Below are positions 27,950 through 37,029 of a stretch of 64,000 nt of DNA, in pieces (the stretch's first letter is position 1; each line of letters starts with the position of its first letter). The stretch is from positions 1-64,000 of the forward strand of contig CAZTGZ010000007.1 of the NCBI GenBank assembly GCA_964613385.1. The letters run 5' to 3'. A program made the position numbers and the translations under genes. The notes under the pieces were generated by a model. That model saw only the letters and a list, made by a program, of their open reading frames with translations, was not told the DNA's origin and ran no database searches. The DNA is from CAZTGZ01 sp964613385. GTDB lineage: Bacteria; Bacteroidota; Bacteroidia; NS11-12g; UBA9320.

Positions 27950-28130
27950 GGAGTACTTACAAGGAAATCCACTTACCCGATTTATCATGAACCAATGCGA
28001 TGGAGATGAGCGAAATCAGGTATTGGATTGGCTGAGTGAAAGTGAACAAAATCAGGCCACCATGCGCCATTTTCAACAATTGCTCGCCCGTGCATTTATG
28101 GAAGAAAAATTTGAATTACAGTCAGCTTGA
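27948..28130 (+). CDS. Small anti-sigma (FecR N-terminal-like) ORF
   Basis: 60 residues from the ATG at 27948. LTRFIMNQCDGDERNQVLDWL and the following helical EQNQATMRHFQQLLARAF match the short helical N-terminal domain by which FecR-type anti-sigma factors grip region 4 or 2 of their sigma. The protein has no membrane segment. The next gene (fecR) begins with its own, similar helical N-terminus, so the region is either a duplicated sigma-binding domain or a split of an older gene. An earlier in-frame ATG at 27891, directly after the sigma stop, would add 19 residues. The stop overlaps the fecR TTG start. Confidence 0.6.
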   Translation: MEYLQGNPLTRFIMNQCDGDERNQVLDWLSESEQNQATMRHFQQLLARAFMEEKFELQSA

Positions 28131-29020
28131 CAGTCAATTTGAACATATTAAATGATTATATTGAAGGTAATCTGAATGCCCAGGATTGTGCGTGGGTCGA
28201 AAAAATGCTCGCGGAAAATCAGGATTGGGCCGATGAATACCGGGTTTTGATGAACCTGCATGAGATTTTCGGCCATCTGGAATATCCCGAAGGTTCNNNN
28301 NNNNNNGAAGCAGCATGGAATAATGTTAAACCTTCCCCGGTTCTAATCCGTTTTAGACCTTGGATAGCAGCAGCATCGGTTGTGCTGATCGTCATTTCTT
28401 TTTGGTTGTTTTATCCCGATGGCAGTGAAACCTTTACTGCGAAATCCGATACCAAATTTGAATTACCCGATGGATCCATCGCCTACCTGCAAAAAGGATC
28501 CGAGATTTCCTTCGAATCGGATGATTATTTTACAAAAAAGCGGGAAGTGAAAATGAGCGGCGATGTTTCATTTCAGGTTGTTTCTGACAAACAAAACCCA
28601 TTTACGGTAATCTGTGATTTGGCCAGATTACAGGCGACCGGAACAAGATTCAGGATTTCAGAAACAGATCAGCATACCAGGGTTTCATTATTCACGGGAA
28701 GGCTCTCTGTGAGCACCCCTTTCAATGAAATAGCCCTTGCACCGGGAGATGCTGTTTCAATCAGTGATAAGAAAATTAGTCCATCTAAATTATTGTCAGA
28801 TCCGGCTGAGAAGATGTATTCCCTCAATTTGGATGACACACAGTTTTCTGTTATTGTTAACCATATCGAAAAGAGATTTGAAGTGAAGCTTCAGTTCCCG
28901 GCATATCTTAATGACCAAAAATTTACGATACGCGCTGAAGGAATGAATTTGCAGGAAATTCTCGTTTTAGTGAAAACGCTGACCGGAGAAGACATTTCTG
29001 TACTGCAAAAGGATTCATAG
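28127..29020 (+). CDS. FecR-family anti-sigma factor
   Basis: 297 codons with a 10-N gap at 28297-28306. Order: a cytoplasmic helical N-terminus (ILNDYIEGNLNAQDCAWVEK, about 1-55), one membrane helix (WIAAASVVLIVISFWLFY, about 78-95), the periplasmic FecR domain (FELPDGSIAYLQKGSEISFE, ATGTRFRIS) and a C-terminal DUF4974/STN-like domain (FSVIVNHIEKRFEVKLQF ... MNLQEILVLVKTL). It would hold the sigma at the membrane and sense the TonB receptor. The TTG start at 28127 overlaps the previous stop; TTG at 28139 is an alternative. Confidence 0.88.
   Translation: MTVNLNILNDYIEGNLNAQDCAWVEKMLAENQDWADEYRVLMNLHEIFGHLEYPEGXXXXEAAWNNVKPSPVLIRFRPWIAAASVVLIVISFWLFYPDGSETFTAKSDTKFELPDGSIAYLQKGSEISFESDDYFTKKREVKMSGDVSFQVVSDKQNPFTVICDLARLQATGTRFRISETDQHTRVSLFTGRLSVSTPFNEIALAPGDAVSISDKKISPSKLLSDPAEKMYSLNLDDTQFSVIVNHIEKRFEVKLQFPAYLNDQKFTIRAEGMNLQEILVLVKTLTGEDISVLQKDS
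28297..28306. other. Assembly gap (10 N) inside the FecR gene
   Basis: Ten Ns. The frame continues if it is counted as 10 bases. Confidence 0.99.
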
Positions 29021-29041
29021 TCAAATTATTACCTTTACGGA

Positions 29042-31654
29042 GTGAAATCTCCGTTTTATGCCGGCCTGCTCTTATTTGCATTTATATGGCAACTGGGGAA
29101 TGCATATGGTCAGATTTCATTGCCGAATATTAAGATTAAAGCCGGTAATAGGTCCGATGCCCGGGAACTCATTCAACTCATTGAAAACCAGACGAATATT
29201 CAAATTAGCTATAAGTCCCAGGATTTGCGGAACTCCGGGCGCTTTCAGCTTAAAGACAGCATTTGGGTTTTAGATGCCATCCAACTGATTTGTGCAGCAG
29301 CAGAATTGGAATACAGGCTGCTCGCCGAGAATCAAATCGTGCTGATTAAAATCAAAAACAAATCCACCCGAAATCTCAGCGGTTTTGTTCGGGATTCCGA
29401 ATCGGGATTACCCCTGCCGGGTGCCTATTTGCGCGAAATGAAATCCGGACGAGTAGCCGTTGCCAATGAGGAAGGATATTACAATTTTCATTTAAGTGCA
29501 GATTCTATCTTTATTCAGGTCATATATAGTGGCTACACGACGTATCATTTCAAATTACTGTTGGATAAAAATAAGGTTTTAAACTTATCATTAAAACCGG
29601 GTGTCATCTTAAAGGAAGCGGTGGTAGAAGCCCGACGCGACAGCCAATTACTCATTCAAAACGATCATTATTCTGTGTTGAGTTATCATTCTCATAGCCG
29701 GTTGCCATCTTTATTGGGACAAAGCGATGCTTTAAATCATATTGGACTTTTGCCGGGTATTCACAGCTTGCGAGATATTCACCCGGGTTGGATTGTTAGG
29801 GGAGGAGGCCCGGATCAAAATATGATTTTAATGGATGGTGTTTTGGTGTATAATCCTACTCATTTATTTGGTTTGATTTCAGTTATTGATGCCGAACTCA
29901 TGCAATCTATGCGGGTATATAAAGACGCATTTCCCGCAGGATATGCCGGCAGATTGTCATCTGTCCTTGACGTGAAATTGAGGAATGGTCACTTAAACCA
30001 ATACAAACTTTCTGCTTCATTGGGTCTCTTGTCAATGGGTATGGTGGCAGAAGGCCCCATTGTAAAAGGAAAGAGCAGTTTCTTGATTTCTGCAAGAAGA
30101 TCGATAACGGATTTATGGCTAAACGGTTTGCAATCACCGATTGAAAACGTCACAGGAATCAATACGAATCCGGGTTACTTCTTTTATGATGTAAATCTCA
30201 AAATCATTCATCAATTCAACAATCACAGTATCCTTCAACTATCGGCCTATACAGGTTCAGATAGAGGAGGCGTTAAGACTGCCATTGAAGTTGAAGACAG
30301 CACCAATTTGAAGGAAAATACAAGTTTTAGAACCTTGTGGAGAAGTAATCATGCCAGCCTTAAATGGATATATCACCCAAAAAGCAAGATCCTGCATCAG
30401 ATGAATTTATACGTTTCTGATTATACTTCTTCTTTTAGGGACTTCTATCAATCTGAACAGATCATTCAACAAAAAAACACGCAGTTGTTGTACGAATTGC
30501 GCTACTCTAACGGAATCAGGGACTTTGGGGCCAAATATGAAGCCCAATACGAGGTAAATCGCAAAAATCAATTGAGATGGGGATGTTGGGGCGTTCAACA
30601 CCAATTCAACCCTGGAACCAATCGCTATATTTTTGAGCGAACCGATCAGGAACCGGTAGATACATCGAGCAGATTCAGAAATATTCAGGCCATGGAGCTG
30701 AATATGTTTTTGTCTCATCATCTCAATATTCTAAATAAATGGAAAGTTGAATATGGATTGCATCAGTCGTTTTATAGAATTGGTGAAAAATGGTATGCAG
30801 CCCCTCAACCCAGACTGGCTTCTTCTGTGGTGCTGTTTCCCGGCTTTTTATGGTTGGCTGATTTAAGCCGCATGGTGCAGTACATTCATTTATTACCGAA
30901 TAATAACCTCGGCCTACCTTTTGATGTGTGGCTTCCGGTCACAGAAAAATTGAGACCATTTAATTCATTTCAATTGAGTACAGGATTAAAAGCCAGAACA
31001 AAGAATTGGGAATTCCTGATAGATGTATATCAAAAATGGCAAAATGAATTACTCGAGTTTAAGGATGGAGCCAATCTGATATTCTCTTCGGAAAATTGGG
31101 AAAATGAACTAGAAACAGGCCGTGGATTAATCCGCGGAGCCGAAACGATGCTGAGTTATCAGGATCATAAAAACAGATGCTGGCTATCCTATTCAATCAG
31201 CAAATCCGACAGAATTTTTAAAAATATTAACGAAGGAGAATCCTTTCCTTACAAATATGACCGACGACATCAAATCACCTTCGCTTTTTCGAGAGTATTA
31301 TCGAAAAACAGCAATGTCAGTTGCAATTGGGTTTATTTGAGTGGCAACCCGGTAACCATACCAGAAATTCAATATGTCATTGATTTAGAGGGCAATTCAT
31401 ATCCCGTTGAAATACTCGGGAAACGCAACAATTACAGAATGCCCTCATACCATAGACTCGATATTGCCTATAACCGAACCTATGAAAAGAAATACGGATA
31501 CTGGAAATTGGATTTAGGAATTTATAATGTTTACAATCACCTGAATCCTTATTTTTTATACTTTGGTTATAACAGTAATGCCGAGCGCGCCTTGCGACAA
31601 CGAAGTCTGCTGCCTGTATTGCCTTCCTTTCACCTAAAGTTTCAGTTTAAATGA
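29042..31654 (+). CDS. TonB-dependent receptor with an STN signalling domain
   Basis: 870 residues. GTG start at 29042, signal peptide SPFYAGLLLFAFIWQLGNAYGQ shortened at its end. Then the secretin/TonB short N-terminal (STN) domain (about 35-100: ELIQLIENQTNIQISYKSQ..), a carboxypeptidase regulatory-like domain (about 112-190: LSGFVRDSESGLPLPGAYL), the plug (about 225-330: LLPGIHSLRDIHPGWIVRGG, MILMDGVLVYNPTHLFG) and a 22-strand-type barrel to the C-terminus (SFHLKFQFK). The STN domain identifies a signal-transducing receptor that talks to FecR. A TACCTTTA element just upstream may be an internal promoter. The DUF4249 lipoprotein gene overlaps its stop by 4 bases. The ligand is unknown. Confidence 0.9.
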   Translation: MKSPFYAGLLLFAFIWQLGNAYGQISLPNIKIKAGNRSDARELIQLIENQTNIQISYKSQDLRNSGRFQLKDSIWVLDAIQLICAAAELEYRLLAENQIVLIKIKNKSTRNLSGFVRDSESGLPLPGAYLREMKSGRVAVANEEGYYNFHLSADSIFIQVIYSGYTTYHFKLLLDKNKVLNLSLKPGVILKEAVVEARRDSQLLIQNDHYSVLSYHSHSRLPSLLGQSDALNHIGLLPGIHSLRDIHPGWIVRGGGPDQNMILMDGVLVYNPTHLFGLISVIDAELMQSMRVYKDAFPAGYAGRLSSVLDVKLRNGHLNQYKLSASLGLLSMGMVAEGPIVKGKSSFLISARRSITDLWLNGLQSPIENVTGINTNPGYFFYDVNLKIIHQFNNHSILQLSAYTGSDRGGVKTAIEVEDSTNLKENTSFRTLWRSNHASLKWIYHPKSKILHQMNLYVSDYTSSFRDFYQSEQIIQQKNTQLLYELRYSNGIRDFGAKYEAQYEVNRKNQLRWGCWGVQHQFNPGTNRYIFERTDQEPVDTSSRFRNIQAMELNMFLSHHLNILNKWKVEYGLHQSFYRIGEKWYAAPQPRLASSVVLFPGFLWLADLSRMVQYIHLLPNNNLGLPFDVWLPVTEKLRPFNSFQLSTGLKARTKNWEFLIDVYQKWQNELLEFKDGANLIFSSENWENELETGRGLIRGAETMLSYQDHKNRCWLSYSISKSDRIFKNINEGESFPYKYDRRHQITFAFSRVLSKNSNVSCNWVYLSGNPVTIPEIQYVIDLEGNSYPVEILGKRNNYRMPSYHRLDIAYNRTYEKKYGYWKLDLGIYNVYNHLNPYFLYFGYNSNAERALRQRSLLPVLPSFHLKFQFK

Positions 31655-32676
31655 AATACTGCTTCTGGATATTGATTTTGTTTTTGATATCATGTGATAG
31701 AGATATTCCTTTCGATGGGTTTGGCAAGAGTCCTGAACCTGTGGTACAGGGTTATTTTACAGAAGATTCCATTTTTAGGGTTCGGCTCAGTAAAACAGGT
31801 GATATCATGGACAATCCGGGTATATACGGGATGGAAGATCTGGCCCAGGTATTTGTAACTGATTCGGTTGGGAAAGTGTTCGTTATGAAGAATGTTGGAA
31901 ATGGATGGTATAACAGCGACAGTTTGCCGCAGTCTGGAATGAACTATTTATTAGAAGCACGACTACCGGATGGAAAAACTGTTTTTGCCTCCGATTTTAT
32001 TCCCAAAGACGTTCTGAGAGCCAGTGTGGATACGTCAACCGGGCCACAGGGACGCTTAGACATAAAAATTGAAATCAGCGATCCCGTTCAAACTGAAAAT
32101 CGATATATACTGCGCATTGCCGAAAAATCTTATCATTACATCATCAACCCAACTACGTTGCGCACAGATACCGTTTTAGACTGGCATCCCTTACCGTATG
32201 CCGGAAGTCACAAATTTTTCTCAACTTCGAATCCAAGCGGAAGAAATCTAACCGGGTTTGAAATATTTGAAGATGAGTTTTTTGATGGTCAGGATTTCGA
32301 ATTCGAAGTTTTCATAGAACGGGAATATCTCAATCAACAACCGTTTAAAGGTCCATCAGATAGTTTAATGGTTGTGTTAAAATCCGTGAATGAACCGACC
32401 TATCAATACTATCTGGCGGTCATTAAAAATTCCAGAAATTACGGAGGACCATTTTCAACCAATTTCAATCCTCCAGACAATATTCAAAACGGCCACGGGT
32501 TATTTTATGGCTATCGTCAATATATCAAGCGAATACAACTCAAATGGCCTGGGTACTTTCTTGAAATGAAATCCCATAAGACTCTAACTCAGCTAATACC
32601 GGGTTATATATTTCGGGAAATACCGGGAGTATTGTACCTCTCATTTTTATGTCTCCGTTTAGAATTAATCGGGTAG
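31651..32676 (+). CDS. DUF4249 surface lipoprotein with a run-on C-terminus
   Basis: 341 residues. A lipoprotein signal ends at Cys15 (ILFLISC). The body matches the DUF4249 family, the standard partner of TonB receptors of this type in Bacteroidota, probably ligand-binding at the cell surface. PEPVVQGYFTEDSIFRVRLSKT near the start (split over 38 residues) and YQYYLAVIKN near the end are typical. DUF4249 proteins normally stop soon after a GFYGY/F..IKRI-like strand. Here GLFYGYRQYIKRIQL is followed by about 45 more residues that read antisense through the last 137 bp of the saccharopine dehydrogenase gene. The normal stop seems to have been lost. Confidence 0.8.
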   Translation: MKYCFWILILFLISCDRDIPFDGFGKSPEPVVQGYFTEDSIFRVRLSKTGDIMDNPGIYGMEDLAQVFVTDSVGKVFVMKNVGNGWYNSDSLPQSGMNYLLEARLPDGKTVFASDFIPKDVLRASVDTSTGPQGRLDIKIEISDPVQTENRYILRIAEKSYHYIINPTTLRTDTVLDWHPLPYAGSHKFFSTSNPSGRNLTGFEIFEDEFFDGQDFEFEVFIEREYLNQQPFKGPSDSLMVVLKSVNEPTYQYYLAVIKNSRNYGGPFSTNFNPPDNIQNGHGLFYGYRQYIKRIQLKWPGYFLEMKSHKTLTQLIPGYIFREIPGVLYLSFLCLRLELIG

Positions 32677-33874
32677 CTATGCCCAAGGGCAATCCAACAG
32701 TCTTTGACATGGCGGTGTATTTGTCATCTTCGCCTTTGCAAACCATGGCCAGCGTTTTCAAGAATTTTTGATTCCCTTTTTGGTAAACAATTTTGTGCCA
32801 CATCACGATCATATCAATATCTCCGGTCTCAAGTTTCCATTTGTCTTCAAGTATTTTTTGAAGAATCTGGGCAGGGGTGGCCTTCCTCAGACCAATTGGG
32901 GTTTTGTCAAATATCCCCAACCATTGCAGTTTGTCCCAAAGTTCAACATCGTCCTGGTCAATTTTGAGATATTGTCTCAATTTTAGCTCAACGGAATCGG
33001 TGGGATGGTAAGCCAAAAATGTATTGATAAAATCCCGATGTGTCATGTGTTCTGAATCCAATGTATAGCTATCATCGGTTGCTCCTAAATCAATGAAACA
33101 ATTCCAGGCTCTGCAAAAACCGGGTCGGCGCAAAGTTCCCCGGTACATGGTTTTTATTTGATTGAGTCCGTAAGTCTCTCGGTATTTAAGAGAATCTCTG
33201 TTGGCATAACCTTCAAAACGTCCATAACCCTCTATGTCAATAATTTCCGTTCTCCGGAATATTTTATGGTATGGGATGAATTTATATTGTCCTTCCTGAA
33301 TAAACTTTACGGCACCTCCCTGACCGGCAGTTACCACATTTCTGGGATTCCAGGTGAATTTATAGTGCCAGGGATTATTGTCGAAACCGGGTGCAATCAG
33401 ACCTCCTGTAAAACTCTCAAATTCTGTGATTTCTCCGTCTTCAGACCTTATGGCATCCAGAGCCTGCATAGCAGAAAGATGGTCGATGCCGGGATCAACA
33501 CCCATTTCATTCAAAAAAATTAAGCCTTTTCGCTCAGCTTCATGGTGAAGCGATTTCATTTCATCGCTCAGATAAGAGGCCGTAACCAAATGTTTGTGAT
33601 GCTTCAGACAAAATCGAGCTACCGGCAAATGCATATGGGCGGGTAACATGCTGATTACCAAGTCAGAATCCTGTACATGTTCCTCAAGCGCACCTACATC
33701 ACTGATATCCAGGAATCCGGCCAGCATGCGTTCACTAAAAACGTGACTTTCGGCCAATTGCGCGTTCACATCAGTGAGTCGTATTTCCCAATCCTGTGCT
33801 TCAGCTTGCTTCCCCAAATACTGGATAAGATGAGAAGTAGATCGGCCAGTACCAATTAAAAGAATTCGTTTCAT
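32540..33874 (-). CDS. Saccharopine dehydrogenase (LYS9-like)
   Basis: 444 residues. N-terminal Rossmann domain with the dinucleotide loop GTGRSTSHL (8-16). The central domain shows NEMGVDPGIDHLSAM and FESFTGGLIAP, and the C-terminal domain ends in LILNGDIKMRGTILP. These are landmarks of saccharopine dehydrogenase / LYS9-type reductases that interconvert saccharopine with aminoadipate semialdehyde and glutamate. In bacteria this usually works in lysine catabolism. The 3' end overlaps the convergent DUF4249 gene by 137 bp. A near-palindrome lies in the divergent spacer toward cdd. Confidence 0.88.
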   Translation of the reverse strand: MKRILLIGTGRSTSHLIQYLGKQAEAQDWEIRLTDVNAQLAESHVFSERMLAGFLDISDVGALEEHVQDSDLVISMLPAHMHLPVARFCLKHHKHLVTASYLSDEMKSLHHEAERKGLIFLNEMGVDPGIDHLSAMQALDAIRSEDGEITEFESFTGGLIAPGFDNNPWHYKFTWNPRNVVTAGQGGAVKFIQEGQYKFIPYHKIFRRTEIIDIEGYGRFEGYANRDSLKYRETYGLNQIKTMYRGTLRRPGFCRAWNCFIDLGATDDSYTLDSEHMTHRDFINTFLAYHPTDSVELKLRQYLKIDQDDVELWDKLQWLGIFDKTPIGLRKATPAQILQKILEDKWKLETGDIDMIVMWHKIVYQKGNQKFLKTLAMVCKGEDDKYTAMSKTVGLPLGIATRLILNGDIKMRGTILPVFPEIYNPVLAELESYGISFQESTQAI

Positions 33875-33900
33875 TCAGATATTGGGGCAATATTCGCATT

Positions 33901-33924
33901 TTGAATGCACATTTATGTGTTCAA
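33901..33924. repeat. Imperfect palindrome between saccharopine dehydrogenase and cdd
   Basis: TTGAA-tg-CACAT-tt-ATGTG-TTCAA: two nested inverted arms with a 2-base asymmetry, in the 78-bp divergent spacer. It looks like an operator for a dimeric regulator, but no regulator is linked to it. Confidence 0.35.
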
Positions 33925-33952
33925 TGAGGTAGTTTAATCATAACTGTATTTT

Positions 33953-34429
33953 ATGGTGATTTCAAAAAATGTTGAATTGATAGGAGTGGATGAATCTGAG
34001 TTAAGTGAAAAGGTACTATCCTTAAGAAAAGCGGCCCGATTGGCAGCGCAAAATGCGTATGCTCCTTTTTCGAAATTTTATGTAGGGGCTGCATTGCTAT
34101 TGGAGAATGGAGTTCTGTTGACCGGGAACAATCAGGAAAATGCTGCATTTCCGAGTGGATTATGTGCAGAGCGTGTGGTGCTGTTTCATGCCGGGGCTCA
34201 ATATCCGGGTGTGCCGGTCGAAATGATTTCTGTTTTTGCTCAATCCGAGCAGTATAAAGTTCCTGAAGTACTTTGTCCTTGCGGTGCCTGCTTACAAGTT
34301 ATGGCCGAAACCAGAAAGCGTCAAAAGAATTCATTTCAGATTTGGCTCGATTCCGGAGAAAAACTATATATGGCGGCAGGAATTGAATCTTTATTGCCGT
34401 TTTCATTTGAGTTGAAAACCGGAAAGTAA
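33953..34429 (+). CDS. cdd: Cytidine deaminase
   Basis: 158 residues. It deaminates cytidine and deoxycytidine in pyrimidine salvage. The zinc site is complete: C71 and catalytic E73 in CAERVVLF, and C110 and C113 in PCGACLQV. The length is typical of the homotetrameric type, and the substrate loop NAYAPFSKFYVGAALL is present. The gene ends 2 bp before the convergent argS. Confidence 0.96.
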   Translation: MVISKNVELIGVDESELSEKVLSLRKAARLAAQNAYAPFSKFYVGAALLLENGVLLTGNNQENAAFPSGLCAERVVLFHAGAQYPGVPVEMISVFAQSEQYKVPEVLCPCGACLQVMAETRKRQKNSFQIWLDSGEKLYMAAGIESLLPFSFELKTGK

Positions 34430-34431
34430 GT

Positions 34432-36207
34432 CTACATTTTCTCCGGAACTTCAATTCCCAGCAATCCCATGGCGTCTTTGAGCACAGATGCCGTTGCCAA
34501 TGAAAGTTGCAGCCTGAATGATTTTCTATTCACATCAGGTTCACCGAGTATGGAACATTCATGGTAAAATCTGTTGTAAAGTTTGGCGAGATCATAGGCA
34601 TAGGCTGCTATAACGGAAGGCGCATACTGACGGGCTGCCTCCCTGCAGCGGGAAGTGTACAGATTCAGGAAGCGGACTACCTCCTTTTCTTCGGCAAGCA
34701 GTTCAAATTCCCGGAATTCGGAAGTACGGATTTCGATGTTAGCTCCACGCAGCACTGATTTGATCCTGGCATGCGTATATTGAATGAACGAAGCGGTATT
34801 CCCTTGAAAATCAATGGATTCATTTGGGTCAAACAACATGCGTTTTACCGGGTCAACTTTTAATAAAAAGTACTTTAATGCACCCATTCCAATCATTTCG
34901 AAAAGATGCTGCTTCTCTGCATCATTCATCCCTTCCGTTTTACCCAACTCTTCAGTACGTTGCCGGGCGGTTTCGTACATTTCATCCATCAATTGGTCCG
35001 CATCCACAACAGTACCTTCCCTTGTTTTCATCCTTCCTGAAGGCAAATCAACCATTCCGTAGCTCAGATGATAGATGGTGTCGGCATAATCCTTTTGTAA
35101 TTTCTTCAGGATTAAAGTGAGTACCTTGAAATGATAATCTTGTTCATTTCCAACTACATAAATGGAATGATCAGGCGCGTAATCCCGGTTCTTTAATTCC
35201 GCCGTTCCCAGATCCTGCGTGATATATACAGATGTACCATCGGCTCTGAGTAGCAATTTCTCATCTAAACCTTCGCGGGTCAAATCGACCCATACGCTGC
35301 CATTAAATTTCTTGAAGAATACCTCTTTCTCCAAACCTTCCTGTACAATTTCTTTTCCAAGCAGGTACGTGTCGCTTTCATAATAAAATCGGTCAAAAGA
35401 GACACCCATACGCGCATAGGTCTGATGAAATCCATCGTATACCCAGGAATTCATCATTTTCCAGATGGAGTTCACATGCGCATCGCCATCCTCCCACTTT
35501 TTGAGCATCTCCTGCGCCTCTACCAAAAATGGTGCTTGCTTTTTGGCTAATTCTTCCGCAATTCCCTGCTCCATCAGGTCTGATACTTCTTCTCGATAGA
35601 TTTTATCGGATAGAACATAGTATTTACCTACCAGATGATCACCTTTTATTCCGGATGATTCCGGAGTTTCACCATTTCCGAATTTCTCCCAGGCAAGCAT
35701 GCTTTTACAAATATGAATGCCGCGGTCATTGATTAAATTAGCCTTAACTACCTGATAACCACCTTTTTCGAGAATTTTACTCAGAGAGTATCCCAAAAGA
35801 TTGTTGCGAACATGCCCAAGATGTTGCGGTTTATTGGTATTGGGGGATGAGTATTCTATGAGTACCTTTTTAGTTGCACCATCATCGTGTTTGCCCGGAT
35901 TTTCAAGTTCGAAATTTTGAATAATATCGAGCCAGAATTTGTCTTTTAGTGCAATGTTGAGGAATCCCTTGAGCACCTCAAATGACTCAATGATTTCTAA
36001 TTTATGAATTAAGTAATTCCCGATTTCATTGCCCAGCTTTTCAGGGTTTTGCTGGAGTTTTTTGACATAAGGGAAAACGACGAAGGTGAAATCACCTTTC
36101 TGGTTTTTTGCCGTGGGTTCTATGGATACTTCTTTTGCAGAAGTCTTATAATGGTAGAGGTCATCGAGGGCCTGGCTGATGACTTCACTTAATAATTGAA
36201 GTAACAT
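34432..36207 (-). CDS. argS: Arginine--tRNA ligase
   Basis: 591 residues, class Ia synthetase. The N-terminal tRNA-binding domain (1-110) precedes the Rossmann core with the HIGH-like HLGH (129-132, in NTNKPQHLGHVRNN). DLPSGRMKTREGTVVDADQL replaces KMSKS, as usual in ArgRS. The C-terminal helical anticodon domain ends LLGIEVPEKM. It charges tRNA-Arg in the cytoplasm. The gene follows the redoxin gene by 17 bp and is convergent with cdd. Confidence 0.97.
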   Translation of the reverse strand: MLLQLLSEVISQALDDLYHYKTSAKEVSIEPTAKNQKGDFTFVVFPYVKKLQQNPEKLGNEIGNYLIHKLEIIESFEVLKGFLNIALKDKFWLDIIQNFELENPGKHDDGATKKVLIEYSSPNTNKPQHLGHVRNNLLGYSLSKILEKGGYQVVKANLINDRGIHICKSMLAWEKFGNGETPESSGIKGDHLVGKYYVLSDKIYREEVSDLMEQGIAEELAKKQAPFLVEAQEMLKKWEDGDAHVNSIWKMMNSWVYDGFHQTYARMGVSFDRFYYESDTYLLGKEIVQEGLEKEVFFKKFNGSVWVDLTREGLDEKLLLRADGTSVYITQDLGTAELKNRDYAPDHSIYVVGNEQDYHFKVLTLILKKLQKDYADTIYHLSYGMVDLPSGRMKTREGTVVDADQLMDEMYETARQRTEELGKTEGMNDAEKQHLFEMIGMGALKYFLLKVDPVKRMLFDPNESIDFQGNTASFIQYTHARIKSVLRGANIEIRTSEFREFELLAEEKEVVRFLNLYTSRCREAARQYAPSVIAAYAYDLAKLYNRFYHECSILGEPDVNRKSFRLQLSLATASVLKDAMGLLGIEVPEKM

Positions 36208-36224
36208 GTGATAAATTCTAAAAA

Positions 36225-36770
36225 TTACATAGATGGTTCATTCCCCGGCTTCCATTTAATGGAACATCCAACTGCCTGAGTCTCAGGGAAGTCTACTTCT
36301 ATCCCGTCCAGAGTGCATTCAATGGCATCTTCAAGATAGACACGGGTTACCATATGTTCATTTTCCCAGGAGTCGTCGATACCTCCTTTGTAGACCAGTT
36401 CTCTGCGGCTGTTGAACAGAAATGCTTCAGGTGTTCTGGACGCATTCAGTTTTTTCACCACCTCCTGGCTTTCATCATATAAATATAAGAAAGGCAGTTC
36501 CAGGTCATCCACCATTTTCTTCATACTGTCGAAACTATCATCCGGAAATTGATTGGAATCGTTTGGGTTGATGCACATGACCCCCAGATTGTCCTCTTCG
36601 TACCGGGCGTACAACTTTTTAATTCGATTCCAATATGCTCTGGAATATTTGCAATGATTGCAGGTTACAATGATCAGCAGCGCATATCTATCGGCATAAT
36701 AATAACTGTTGTACAATTTGTCATCTGTTCCTTTGAGTTCAAATCTGAAAAGTTTATCTCCGAGTTGCAT
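36225..36770 (-). CDS. Thioredoxin-fold redoxin (AhpC/TSA-like)
   Basis: 181 residues, no signal peptide, so cytoplasmic. The active site is CNHC (C37, C40) after strand YALLIIVT, followed by CINPNDSNQFPDDSFDSMKK and the cis-Pro region ASRTPEAFLFN. This layout is common to a family of Bacteroidota redoxins resembling the peroxiredoxin/TlpA-like group. It probably reduces disulfides or peroxides; the substrate is unknown. A GATATTTG element, one base off the -7 consensus, precedes it. The 259-bp spacer toward clpC (36771-37029) holds nothing else recognised. Confidence 0.85.
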   Translation of the reverse strand: MQLGDKLFRFELKGTDDKLYNSYYYADRYALLIIVTCNHCKYSRAYWNRIKKLYARYEEDNLGVMCINPNDSNQFPDDSFDSMKKMVDDLELPFLYLYDESQEVVKKLNASRTPEAFLFNSRRELVYKGGIDDSWENEHMVTRVYLEDAIECTLDGIEVDFPETQAVGCSIKWKPGNEPSM

Positions 36771-37029
36771 GGCTTGAATTTTTTACAAATATCTCATTCT
36801 GGAAGTACTTTGGAGGGAAAAATCAGGAAATTGAGATAGATTTTGACCAATTTGATGGTGACTTGCACGGTCAAATTAAGGCTCAAATATCATAATCCCG
36901 AATTCTGACGAGCCCAATTAATCCTTAACAGGTGATTCTCATTTACCTAATAGATGGTCTATCAATCAGATTCGCTTTTCTTCGAAATATGGCAAACAGA
37001 ATGATTTACGAAAGGAAATAACTCAGGGG

